Positions 1-6,648 of a stretch of DNA of 64,000 bases are shown piece after piece; the first letter of the stretch is position 1, and each line of letters starts with the position of its first letter. The position numbers and the translations under genes are program-made. The DNA lies in contig NZ_KV440953.1 of the NCBI RefSeq assembly GCF_001636425.1, positions 2,895,792 to 2,959,791 on the forward strand, read 5' to 3'. The notes under the pieces are model-generated. The model ran no database searches and was not told the origin of the DNA. It saw nothing but the letters and a program-made list of their open reading frames with translations. The DNA is from Heyndrickxia acidicola. Its GTDB lineage: Bacteria; Bacillota; Bacilli; Bacillales; Bacillaceae_C.

Positions 1-1
1 C

Positions 2-118
2 TGCGAAACACACTCCATGTGTGGAGCACCAGTAAATCCTTGCTGCGGAGGACCAGTGCCATACGGACCAGGGTTTGGCCACGGACACGGCTTCGGCTGG
101 GGACATGGTTGCTGCTAA
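2..118 (+). CDS. C-terminal end of a Cys/Gly/His-rich small protein (partial)
   Basis: An open frame enters from the left edge and stops with TAA at 116-118. The visible 38 residues are rich in Cys, Gly, His and Pro and end in a Gly-His-Gly-Cys-Cys tail. Such composition is common in small spore-coat or other cysteine-rich Bacillus proteins, but the family cannot be named from this tail. The start lies outside the window. A hairpin followed by T residues lies just downstream, so the gene ends its transcript here. Function unknown; a coat protein is only a suggestion from composition and from nearby sporulation genes. Confidence 0.6.
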   Translation, partial: CETHSMCGAPVNPCCGGPVPYGPGFGHGHGFGWGHGCC

Positions 119-131
119 ATTTTAATAGAAC

Positions 132-169
132 AGCACAGGGGCTGTGAGCAATCACCCCTTGTGCTTTTT
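132..169 (+). terminator. Rho-independent terminator
   Basis: The arms AGCACAGGGG and CCCCTTGTGCT form a stem with one bulged base, followed by a T run. It closes the partial gene at the left edge. Confidence 0.7.
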
Positions 170-181
170 GATGTTGTTGAA

Positions 182-246
182 GCTGCTCGTTTTCAGCTCA
201 TTCGTGTGAAACAGTGTTTAACACGAATGAGCTGAAAAACAACAGC
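182..246. repeat. 65-bp near-perfect hairpin (copy 1 of a dispersed family)
   Basis: The two halves pair almost completely: an uninterrupted 18-bp arm (190-207 with 221-238) is extended outward by GCTG...CAGC and inward through AAAC/GTTT, leaving a loop of about 3 bases. A related hairpin lies at 58920-58983. There is no T run, so it is not simply a terminator. Confidence 0.7.
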
Positions 247-309
247 GTTCTATAACAGAGCCTCAAAAAAAGACATCCAGTCAAGATGCCACAATCGTTT
301 TAATGCAAA

Positions 310-383
310 GTCGGAAGACAGGATTCGAACCTGCGACCCCTAGTCCCCCATACTAGTGCTCTACCAAGCTGAGCTATCCCTAT
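310..383 (-). tRNA. tRNA-Pro (anticodon GGG), acceptor stem degraded, probably a pseudo-tRNA
   Basis: Read on the minus strand, the D arm, the anticodon arm (CTAGT/ACTAG around a loop containing GGG) and the T arm (GCAGG, TTCGAAT, CCTGT) are all intact and resemble Bacillus tRNA-Pro. The acceptor stem does not fold: the 5' strand reads ATAGGGA and the 3' strand CTTCCGA. Against the usual CGGGAAG/CTTCCCG this looks like two bases lost on the 5' side and one C lost on the 3' side. It is therefore probably not a working tRNA. Confidence 0.65.
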
Positions 384-532
384 ATAACTTAGTATTCAAA
401 TTAATTTAATTATATACAATACTATCCAGGGTCACAAAACCTTATAAAAAAATGAACATAACAGTTGTATAAGAACATACTTTCGCATAAACTAAAGCTA
501 AATAACTAACTAATTATCCAGGAGTGTTCAAA

Positions 533-784
533 TTGGAGCTAAACATTCGAGTACTGGTGGTTATTGAAGGCAGTCGATCTCTTCACTTTGGACGTTTTAA
601 AGTGAATGACCTCACTTTCCCGCTGAATTCCCATGAGGAAGCTGCCCGCTATGGTTACCAGGTGTATCAAAGAATTAAATATGAAACCGGCTACCGGAAA
701 ACAGAGTTGCTAAATGCCACATACAATGGAGAACATGATATTACAGACCTCGTAAAAGAAGTGGAAAGACAATTATTGAAATGA
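533..784 (+). CDS. Small conserved-looking hypothetical protein, 83 aa
   Basis: I do not recognise this protein. It is soluble, mixed alpha/beta by composition, with a hydrophobic strand near the N-terminus (IRVLVVIEG) and a charged C-terminal helix ending in VERQLLK. An upstream GTG at 524 is in frame, but AGGAG at 520-524 overlaps it. The same AGGAG lies 8 bases before TTG 533, so TTG 533 is the likelier start. It stands alone between the degraded tRNA-Pro and a gerP-type gene. No signal peptide or membrane segment is seen. Confidence 0.65.
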   Translation: MELNIRVLVVIEGSRSLHFGRFKVNDLTFPLNSHEEAARYGYQVYQRIKYETGYRKTELLNATYNGEHDITDLVKEVERQLLK

Positions 785-936
785 CTATAAGCGCCTTTTG
801 TTTTTTGTTATACATTTCTGGACATGTTCTGGCCTCCATGTGGAGATGGCTTTACATAAGGGATACCCGCCTATACGCCTTGCAGCTTAGTTGAATACAC
901 TAACTCAAACAGGAATTTTATAAAGGATGGTTGATT

Positions 937-1158
937 ATGCCGGCTTTTTTAGGAGGCGTTCAAATCTTGAATGTCAGCGGAACCGCTGGGGTCCATTTCG
1001 GAGACTCCGCCTACCTCTCCCCTAAATCATCAAGCTTAACTACAAATGGAGCAGGCGGCGGAAATGAAGGGGCTTTTGTTACAAGCAACAATTGCGTCAG
1101 CACAAATAATACTATTGATACAAGTATTGCGGAACAGCCAATTACAGCAAACAATTAG
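937..1158 (+). CDS. GerPA/GerPF-family spore germination protein
   Basis: A 73-residue protein with the pattern of the GerPA/GerPF family (Pfam Spore_GerPA_PF): it starts MPAFLGGVQI, continues with a VHFGD segment and a Gly/Ser/Thr/Asn-rich middle, and ends in PITANN. GerP proteins are made late in sporulation and are needed for germinants to pass through the spore coat. B. subtilis carries a six-gene gerP operon; here the gene stands alone, so it is an extra paralogue. An in-frame TTG at 931 exists, but the SD-like AAAGGATGG at 922-930 and the family N-terminus favour ATG 937. Confidence 0.85.
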   Translation: MPAFLGGVQILNVSGTAGVHFGDSAYLSPKSSSLTTNGAGGGNEGAFVTSNNCVSTNNTIDTSIAEQPITANN

Positions 1159-1173
1159 TGCAGTGTATGGAAT

Positions 1174-1213
1174 GGCAAAAACTTTTTAGCCGAGAGCAGT
1201 TTTTGCCTTCTTC
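1174..1213 (+). terminator. Terminator after the gerP-type gene
   Basis: Ten-base arms GGCAAAAACT and AGTTTTTGCC (1174-1183 and 1198-1207) are followed by a T-rich run. Confidence 0.7.
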
Positions 1214-1437
1214 ATCAAAATGCTGCCTCATTATTCTTTCGTAATAATTTCGCCTTTTTATTCGCTTCTCGTCTAATACATAAACATTAAGTTTACTTAT
1301 TCGTTATACAATACACCTTATATTAAATTCATTAAAATAAATCCTAAAAATCATTCATTTAACGCTAATACTTTTTACTTTTTCTGCCGATATAATGTGT
1401 AAATCATTAACATTTCTTACAAATAGGAGCAGCGGCA

Positions 1438-1611
1438 ATGCTAAAAATACTTTTACCAAAAGACCTAGTTGATGAAATTGAGCAATTAAGGCATTCCATG
1501 ATGGTTTTAGGACTTCAGAAAGGGCTCAATGATCCTGAAACGATAAAAACCAGCCAAGAATTAGATAAACTAATAAATTTAACGTTGAGAAACGGTTTAG
1601 AAGCATCTTAA
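1438..1611 (+). CDS. Spo0E-like aspartyl-phosphate phosphatase (57 aa)
   Basis: This short frame has the Spo0E family layout: an N-terminal helix with IEQLRHSM, a turn with NDPETI, and the signature SQELDKLI in a second helix. Spo0E-type proteins are small helical-hairpin phosphatases that remove phosphate from Spo0A and so delay sporulation. AGGAG lies 8 bases before ATG 1438. A second Spo0E-like gene lies about 0.9 kb away at 2516. The target (Spo0A or another response regulator) cannot be told from sequence. Confidence 0.85.
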   Translation: MLKILLPKDLVDEIEQLRHSMMVLGLQKGLNDPETIKTSQELDKLINLTLRNGLEAS

Positions 1612-1626
1612 TGTGCTTCTTTTTTT
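1599..1626 (+). terminator. Terminator overlapping the end of the first Spo0E-like gene
   Basis: AGAAGCA and TGCTTCT (1599-1605 and 1614-1620) flank the stop codon and are followed by six more T residues. Confidence 0.75.
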
Positions 1627-1693
1627 GTAATTTCTCTTAACTGACCAAGTCCGTTTTTAAAAAAACCAGCATTTTTTCCCCAATAAATATGAT

Positions 1694-1720
1694 AAAGCCA
1701 ACAATCACATGTTGGCTTTT
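1694..1720 (-). terminator. Terminator of the riboswitch-controlled gene
   Basis: AAAGCCAACA and TGTTGGCTTT form a 10-bp stem with a 6-base loop just beyond the stop at 1733. The T run is short on the minus strand, so read-through is possible. Confidence 0.6.
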
Positions 1721-1732
1721 AAACTAAATGTA

Positions 1733-2035
1733 TTATTGGACAAGCATTTTCAATCTATTATTTGCTACCCTTGATTCCATTGATGACTCGGTTAAAATTT
1801 GAAGCATCATATTTTTATTGGCCATCTTCTTCAAGGTGAAAAAAACCGTTGGCTTATACTCTTTAATAATCGTCATAATTTCAACAATTGGCAGGGGATC
1901 TTTAATGCTGATCTTCAAAAAATCCCTGAGAAAACTTAAAAATTCAGCGGCATTTTTAGAACGATCCGGATACTTTTCTAATAAGTCGTAAAATCTCCTT
2001 ATCCAGCTCTTTAGTTCTCCATGTTCTTCACCCAT
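1733..2035 (-). CDS. Unknown 100-aa protein under a c-di-GMP riboswitch
   Basis: I do not recognise the family. The protein has no signal peptide or membrane segment, looks all-helical, and contains charged stretches (EEHGELKSWIRRF, FLRDFLKISIKD) and a Lys/Met-rich C-terminal third. GGAGGT lies 8 bases before ATG 2035; in-frame GTG 2050 and ATG 2041 overlap or crowd that site. A c-di-GMP-I aptamer and a good SigA promoter lie directly upstream on the same strand, so its expression should follow cyclic-di-GMP, which usually means motility, biofilm or attachment. It sits between two Spo0E-like genes. Confidence 0.7.
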   Translation of the reverse strand: MGEEHGELKSWIRRFYDLLEKYPDRSKNAAEFLSFLRDFLKISIKDPLPIVEIMTIIKEYKPTVFFTLKKMANKNMMLQILTESSMESRVANNRLKMLVQ

Positions 2036-2060
2036 GTACATTACCTCCACATAAATTTAA

Positions 2061-2170
2061 CCAAATGCGGACAGTACCGATTTGGCGGCCTGGCAATCAT
2101 TGCTCATAATCGAGCTTTAGACCCATGGCTTTGCGTCCTAATCTTTCGATTAGTTTGCCTTTTTCAAATT
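2061..2170 (-). promoter_or_regulatory. Cyclic-di-GMP-I (GEMM-I) riboswitch
   Basis: On the minus strand the aptamer carries the hallmark GGACGCAAAGCC, preceded by GGCAAAC and a GAAA tetraloop hairpin (CTAATC GAAA GATTAG), and followed by GGTCTAA and a GCAATGATTGCC segment. P1 can form between AATTTG (2165-2170) and CAAAT (2080-2084). The 3' strand CCAAAT (2080-2085) can instead pair with ATTTGG (2061-2066) just before the ribosome site of the 2035 gene. That gives two exclusive folds and an obvious switch. No T-rich terminator is seen, so control of translation is more likely. Confidence 0.85.
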
Positions 2171-2194
2171 AGGGCATTATTATTAACCCACTTT

Positions 2195-2223
2195 ATTATC
2201 TAATTTTTATTACTAGATTTCAA
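2195..2223 (-). promoter_or_regulatory. SigA-type promoter of the riboswitch transcript
   Basis: TTGAAA (2218-2223) and GATAAT (2195-2200) are separated by exactly 17 bases and point toward the aptamer, placing the transcription start a few bases before it. Confidence 0.7.
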
Positions 2224-2515
2224 GATTATTCAGTGTAAATAGTCACGGTTTTGCAAAATGTTAAGGTAAGATTAACAGAGCCTAAGGGGAAAAGCTTCGA
2301 CTCAAGTGAATTTTTTGTGGTGACCGGAGAGTAATTAACTGGTAAATCGAACAGAATAAAGCATTTTTCAGAAAAACTTAAACAGTATAATATTATCTAA
2401 GTTGAAAATCAATGATTTTGACAACTTCGTGAACGTTCCCTTGAATTAATATTATCTTAATAAAGCTATGTAATAATAAAAGCCTAATAACATTTTGTGA
2501 TTAGGAGTGTTTTAA
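2224..2515. other. AT-rich intergenic stretch, nothing assigned
   Basis: About 290 bases lie between the riboswitch promoter and the second Spo0E-like gene. I see no reading frame with a ribosome site and no known RNA. It must hold the Spo0E promoter; a TTGACA at about 2418 has no clear partner. Confidence 0.4.
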
Positions 2516-2683
2516 ATGACTATTTTATTTGAAACAGTCAAATTAAAAAACCAAATTATTCAATTACGAAAAAAACTAATAAATGTGACGAAAAAGAAGG
2601 GTTCAAACCATCCAGAAACCATAAAATATAGCAGAGATTTAAATAAGCTTATTGATCAATTTCAATCCTTAACCTTAAATTAA
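2516..2683 (+). CDS. Second Spo0E-like aspartyl-phosphate phosphatase (55 aa)
   Basis: A 55-residue protein with the same layout as the 1438 gene: IIQLRKKL in the first helix, NHPETIKYS in the turn and RDLNKLID in the second helix. The canonical SQELD appears here as SRDLN, so it is more divergent. Known members bind and dephosphorylate Spo0A; whether this one keeps that activity is inference. AGGAG is placed 8 bases before ATG 2516. A strong terminator follows immediately, so it is a single-gene transcript. Confidence 0.8.
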   Translation: MTILFETVKLKNQIIQLRKKLINVTKKKGSNHPETIKYSRDLNKLIDQFQSLTLN

Positions 2684-2696
2684 GCTAAAAACATAT

Positions 2697-2742
2697 AAAG
2701 CCCGGGTTGTTTACGTTGTTCCTGATGCCATCGGGCTTTTTC
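2697..2742 (+). terminator. Terminator after the second Spo0E-like gene
   Basis: AAAGCCCG and CGGGCTTT (2697-2704 and 2732-2739) form the stem and a T run follows. Confidence 0.7.
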
Positions 2743-2913
2743 TTTTGGACATCTTTCAAGACACCTTTCAAATGTGGATATTCCGACACTAAAAATAACT
2801 AGTTTAGATGGTATTGCAATCCTTCTGAACGTCTTTTTTTCATATGTACAAAATACATCGCATTACATCTAAAGCTATTACAAAGTTCCTACCTTAAACG
2901 ATTGGTTAAGCAA

Positions 2914-3597
2914 TTAAAGAGACGAAAGGTATAATCGGTCCAACATACGGTCTAAGGTGCCGTTATAATAGCCAGTTAGACTCCGTAAGTATTTACGGTT
3001 ACTCGCCTGAAAAGTCGCTTTAATTGCCTGTAAACTGGCTTGTAGAAGGTCATTCATATCGAATGCACGTTTAAGGTAAGACTTATGAGCTAACCAAATG
3101 CCATAAATCCTGTTCGTTAGCTTAAAGTCCTCTACATGGCTATTTACAAGCAATTTAAAACGAGCATATGTCGAAGTAAAAGTTTGGATGTTAGCAGAAT
3201 ACGTATTATTTATAATTGTTTTTGAGTTTATGGGATTTTGTGAGCTTTTTGGTGTGACAGACTTTTGTTTTTCCGGTGTGGCAAGCCCATCATCCTCTAA
3301 TTGAGCTGGCAGTATTTTGATAAGGTTGCTCGTTTGCCGACGATTTCCTGTTTCTCGCATACGTTCTGTCTGGCTGATGATTCCTAACGATTCAAGACGA
3401 TTGCAAACACGAATCACTGTACGCCTCGGCTTTCCTATTGCCTCGGCAATCTTGCTTTAACGTAAAAATGACCGCCCTAAATTAACGCAGCTATACTGAG
3501 CTAGTACGTCCAACACTGCGAGCTCTGTTTTAGATAATGAATGAGCTTGGCGATGATGCCGTACTGCGTCGTTTAGTTTTTCTATTGTTTCAAACAT
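2914..3597 (-). pseudogene. Helix-turn-helix replication-type gene broken by a stop codon
   Basis: From ATG 3597 (GGAGA upstream) the frame runs 46 codons, meets TAA at 3457-3459 (codon 47), then continues open to 2914. The part after the stop starts with a winged-helix-like segment (KIAEAIGKPRRTVIRV, then RLESLGII). A polar linker and a C-terminal domain ending near RSLTGYYNGTLDRM follow. This resembles HTH/replication proteins of Gram-positive plasmids and integrative elements. The single stop could be a recent mutation. It lies downstream of a broken integrase on the same strand, so both belong to one decayed element. Confidence 0.65.
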
Positions 3598-3629
3598 TTC
3601 TCCGTCTCCTTTTAAAGAGCGCAGCCCTA

Positions 3630-4428
3630 TTACCGAAAAAAGGCACAGTTAAAAAAACGTTGACGTTTACGCTTTTTTTCTATATAAAATATGAATTGAG
3701 AGTAACTTCGCCAGGGCGTTAACCTATATTTGATATTTTCCTCAATCAACTCCATTAGCATTTTAACAACCTCGTTAGATAAAGGCAGAATCCTTGGTAT
3801 TCGGTTTTTATTTTTCTTAGCTGGTAATATAATCGATCGAATCTTAATATCAACCTCGCTTACTTCTAAAGTAAATACTTCATGAACTCGCATTCCCGTA
3901 TCAAGCATTAAATACATAGCAACCTTATCTCGGAACTGTGAATATTCTCTTTCATCTGGCGCACTTAACAGCAGCCGAATCTCTTCGTCTGTTAAAGGCT
4001 GGAACGTGCCCTCGTCAACTTTCATAAGCTTTACGTTATTAACCGGATTCTGATTAACAACATTTTCACGATGCAAAGCGTTAAAGAATGACTTTTAAAA
4101 TTGCATTCTAACGTTAACGGTATGCGGCGTTAGACCGTAACTACCCGTCTTAATATTGAATTTCTTTGCTTAAATACACAGCATACTCCCGCAAAATAGT
4201 CGTATCTATATCAGCGATTAAAGATATTTCCGGATAATTGTCTTTAAGCCAGTCGGTAAAATAGCGGAATAGAATGAAGTAATCGCTCATCGTCCTTTCA
4301 CGGACACCCTCCGTTTTCTTTAACGTAATAAAATAATCAAACGCTTGATTAATCGTATGGCCGTAGATAGTTGGCTCTTTCGATTCAGTTCTCCGTCTAA
4401 CAATTCGCTTTCCCTTCCGTTCAGACAA
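3630..4428 (-). pseudogene. Tyrosine recombinase (integrase), frameshifted and truncated
   Basis: The N-terminal part (4428 to 4150) is a SAM-like core-binding domain. The frame then breaks after LSKEIQY, continues in another frame (YGLTPHTVNVRMQF), meets a TAA, and resumes as FFNALHRENVV into the start of the catalytic domain (4076 to 3630). The first catalytic Arg is visible in TGMRVHEVF. The frame is lost again near NIKYR, so the later His-x-x-Arg box and the Tyr are missing. The gene cannot make an active enzyme. It begins about 130 bases from the 3' end of tRNA-Arg, the usual position for an integrase whose element entered that tRNA. Confidence 0.8.
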
Positions 4429-4554
4429 AATAAAAACGCCTCCCTCCGAATTTCTTGTAATAAGAAAAACGAAAGAAGGCTTTTGAAACCGTTAGCCTGC
4501 GCTTAGCCTAACGATTGCCTCAACGTCGTTTAAACGTTGATAGTATACGATTAG

Positions 4555-4627
4555 CGGCCCCGAGAGGACTCGAACCTCCGACGCACGGTTTAGGAAACCG
4601 ACGCTCTATCCGCTGAGCTACGGAGCC
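4555..4627 (-). tRNA. tRNA-Arg (anticodon CCT)
   Basis: A complete cloverleaf reads on the minus strand. The acceptor stem is GGCTCCG with CGGGGCC (one G-U pair), the D arm is GCTC...GAGC, the anticodon loop is TTCCTAA, and the T arm is GGAGG TTCGAGT CCTCT. CCA is not encoded. The decayed integrase begins just beyond its 3' end, so this tRNA is the likely attachment site. Confidence 0.93.
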
Positions 4628-4669
4628 ATCTAGTAGAATAAATGCGCATATTTTATTATAGTACAAAAT

Positions 4670-4740
4670 CTTCAGTTTGAAAAGAGGTATGTTATGCTTC
4701 ACGTCTCTTTTCGTTCACTATTCTGCTATTCAAACTGAAG
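4670..4740. repeat. 12-bp perfect inverted repeat with long loop
   Basis: CTTCAGTTTGAA (4670-4681) and TTCAAACTGAAG (4729-4740) are perfect inverted copies flanking 47 bases. They lie between tRNA-Arg and the GNAT gene. Function unknown. Confidence 0.5.
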
Positions 4741-4844
4741 CAGTTATACATTGTGTCCGGATTCTCCATTAGAAAAAAGGACTCCTGCCTCATTGAGCCG
4801 AATACTAGAACAAAACACATAATCTCGGGAAGGAAGAATTTTAA

Positions 4845-5396
4845 ATGGACGCATTATTACACTCTGAGATGATAAGCTTGACCTCAATTACAGAAGCTGA
4901 CTTGCCTATTCTATTACAATGGTATCGGGATACTGAGTTCCTGCGGCTATTTGATGCCCTCCCTGCTTCTCCCAGAACAGAAAGCAGCTTGAAGGAGTGG
5001 ATTAAACATACCACTGACTCTCATAATGGTTATTTATTTGGAATAAGAAGAAACACTGATCAGCAGCTGCTTGGTTTTGTAGAGCTGGACCGAATTTTAT
5101 GGAACCACAGGGTATGCGGACTGGCTATTGCCATTGGCGATAAAGATCATCGCGGGAAAGGTCTTGGACAGCATGCACTTGAGCTGGTTCTTACATTTGT
5201 ATTTGATGAGTTAAATTTACATAGAGTTCAACTAACCGTATTTGACTATAATACACGCGCCATTAAACTCTATGAAAAGCTTGGATTCAAGCATGAAGGC
5301 AGATACCGCGATTTCATCCAGCGTAATGGAGAACGTTATGATATGCACTTATATGGTCTCCTGCAGCATGAATGGGAGAAATCCATTTCCAATTAG
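4845..5396 (+). CDS. GNAT-family N-acetyltransferase (RimJ/RimL-like)
   Basis: A 183-residue single-domain acetyltransferase. The acetyl-CoA binding loop is visible as DKDHRGKGLGQHAL, followed by the typical C-terminal run NTRAIKLYEKLGFKHEG. This layout is shared by RimJ/RimL-type enzymes that acetylate protein N-termini, amino acids or small amines; the substrate cannot be predicted. A purine-rich AAGGAAG precedes ATG 4845. The gene lies outside the decayed element, on the other side of tRNA-Arg. Confidence 0.88.
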   Translation: MDALLHSEMISLTSITEADLPILLQWYRDTEFLRLFDALPASPRTESSLKEWIKHTTDSHNGYLFGIRRNTDQQLLGFVELDRILWNHRVCGLAIAIGDKDHRGKGLGQHALELVLTFVFDELNLHRVQLTVFDYNTRAIKLYEKLGFKHEGRYRDFIQRNGERYDMHLYGLLQHEWEKSISN

Positions 5397-5474
5397 AATA
5401 TCATTAACTTTTCATCCTCCTTTTGAAGAGTTTCCTTTTTTTCATGCATATGCTAAAAATAAAGGAGTTTAAAG

Positions 5475-5657
5475 ATGTTATTTTATACAGAAGTCATCGG
5501 ATTTTTGGTAGTCATCATCGGATTTACAAGCTGGGTCTTTATAAAGGCGCTGCGCCAGGCATTAAATCCTAAAGATGCGTTTAAAGTAGATTCTATTCCA
5601 CAAGTAGGATCTCTCGAGGAAAACGAAGAGGAAGAGCCTTGGGTTCATAAACCTTAA
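5475..5657 (+). CDS. Small single-pass membrane protein, 60 aa
   Basis: An N-terminal hydrophobic segment (about residues 7-23) is followed by a short basic patch and an acidic tail rich in Glu (about 47-55). AAAGGAG lies 8-9 bases before ATG 5475. I do not recognise a family. It could share a transcript with the GNAT gene 78 bases upstream, and a hairpin terminator follows directly. Confidence 0.65.
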   Translation: MLFYTEVIGFLVVIIGFTSWVFIKALRQALNPKDAFKVDSIPQVGSLEENEEEEPWVHKP

Positions 5658-5660
5658 AAA

Positions 5661-5689
5661 TGAAGCCTGTTTACCGGGCTTCACTTTAT
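5661..5689 (+). terminator. Terminator
   Basis: TGAAGCC pairs with GGCTTCA across a short loop, followed by a T-rich tract. It lies between the small membrane protein gene and the convergent IclR gene. Confidence 0.6.
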
Positions 5690-5692
5690 TTG

Positions 5693-6451
5693 CTATTCAT
5701 TTCTTTTAAATCCAAGCGAATAGGAAACGGAGGCGGCTGTTTTTTGAGTGCTGTCTTTTATTTGCTTAAGCTGGACTCCTTCAAATCGGCTTGATGGACC
5801 ACTGACAGCAAGTGCAGCAATAACCGTACCATGAAAATCATAAATCGGATACGATACCCCTGTGGTTCCTGCATCCTGTTCCCCAAAACTGACAGCATAG
5901 CCCTTGTCACGAATTATTTTCAACTGCTCAAGCAGACTTTCTCTCTCGGATGTACTCAGCTTCTTTAACAAATTCTCTTTAAAAATGTCCTGCCGTCTTT
6001 CGTCAGAAAGAAAGGCAAATAACAGTTTTGGCCCCGAGCCCAGATGAAGAGGAGAGGTTTTTCCAACTCTGGTATGAAGCCTTAATGCCCTGGTGCTTTC
6101 TACTTTTTCAATATAGATGGCCTCATGCTGGTTTAAAATGACCAAATGAACCACTTCATTTATTTCATCAGCAAGCTTTTTCATTTGAGGCAATGCCACT
6201 TTTCTTAGCTCCAGCTGTTCTGAGACAAGCTGTCCCAATTCCATTAGCTTTAGCCCCAGCTTATAACGGGTGTCATATTCTGTGTTTTTGCACCGGGTCA
6301 AGAAGCCGCAAAATTCCAAAGAAGAGAGCAGCCGGTACACGGTAGGCTTAGGCAGATTAGCTTTATCTGTAATTTCCTTTAAGCTCAGTTCAGGCTTTTC
6401 CTCCGAAAAAAATTCAAGAAGACCTAAGGCTTTAATAATACTCTGGTTCAT
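5693..6451 (-). CDS. IclR-family transcriptional regulator
   Basis: A 252-residue protein with the IclR layout: an N-terminal winged helix (about residues 5-65, containing LSLKEITDKANLPKPTVYRL) and a C-terminal effector domain (about 80-250, with GKTSPLHLGSG). IclR members usually control catabolic operons in response to a pathway metabolite. It lies downstream of, and on the same strand as, the lysine-degradation operon, from which a hairpin separates it. That operon is the natural target, but this is inference. GGGAG lies 8 bases before ATG 6451. A palindrome, GCTATG-N11-CATAGC, in its own upstream region could serve autoregulation. Confidence 0.9.
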   Translation of the reverse strand: MNQSIIKALGLLEFFSEEKPELSLKEITDKANLPKPTVYRLLSSLEFCGFLTRCKNTEYDTRYKLGLKLMELGQLVSEQLELRKVALPQMKKLADEINEVVHLVILNQHEAIYIEKVESTRALRLHTRVGKTSPLHLGSGPKLLFAFLSDERRQDIFKENLLKKLSTSERESLLEQLKIIRDKGYAVSFGEQDAGTTGVSYPIYDFHGTVIAALAVSGPSSRFEGVQLKQIKDSTQKTAASVSYSLGFKRNE

Positions 6452-6480
6452 AGCGCCTTCTCCCTTTTCGTAAACTCTGT

Positions 6481-6503
6481 GCTATGTATGATCAAAACAT
6501 AGC
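6481..6503. promoter_or_regulatory. Candidate operator upstream of the IclR gene
   Basis: GCTATG and CATAGC are spaced by 11 bases, about 30 bp upstream of the iclR-type start. The assignment rests on symmetry and position only. Confidence 0.3.
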
Positions 6504-6613
6504 CATAGCACTCGTCTCAGTAGAGAAACTTTTAAAAAATGTCATGCTGACCAATAGAAGCCGTTATTCGAATTTATAAAAATGATTGATCAAAAAATGA
6601 TTATTTATAGAAC

Positions 6614-6643
6614 GAACTCCCCCTTTATGAAGAGGGAGTTTGT
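6614..6643 (-). terminator. Hairpin between the lysine operon and the IclR gene
   Basis: GAACTCCC and GGGAGTTT pair across a short loop just beyond the lysine dehydrogenase stop. The following tract is only moderately T-rich. Confidence 0.5.
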
Positions 6644-6648
6644 TTAGA

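Noticed and set aside
4520-4702. Minus-strand 60-residue frame
   Set aside because: It is the translation of tRNA-Arg and its flanks.
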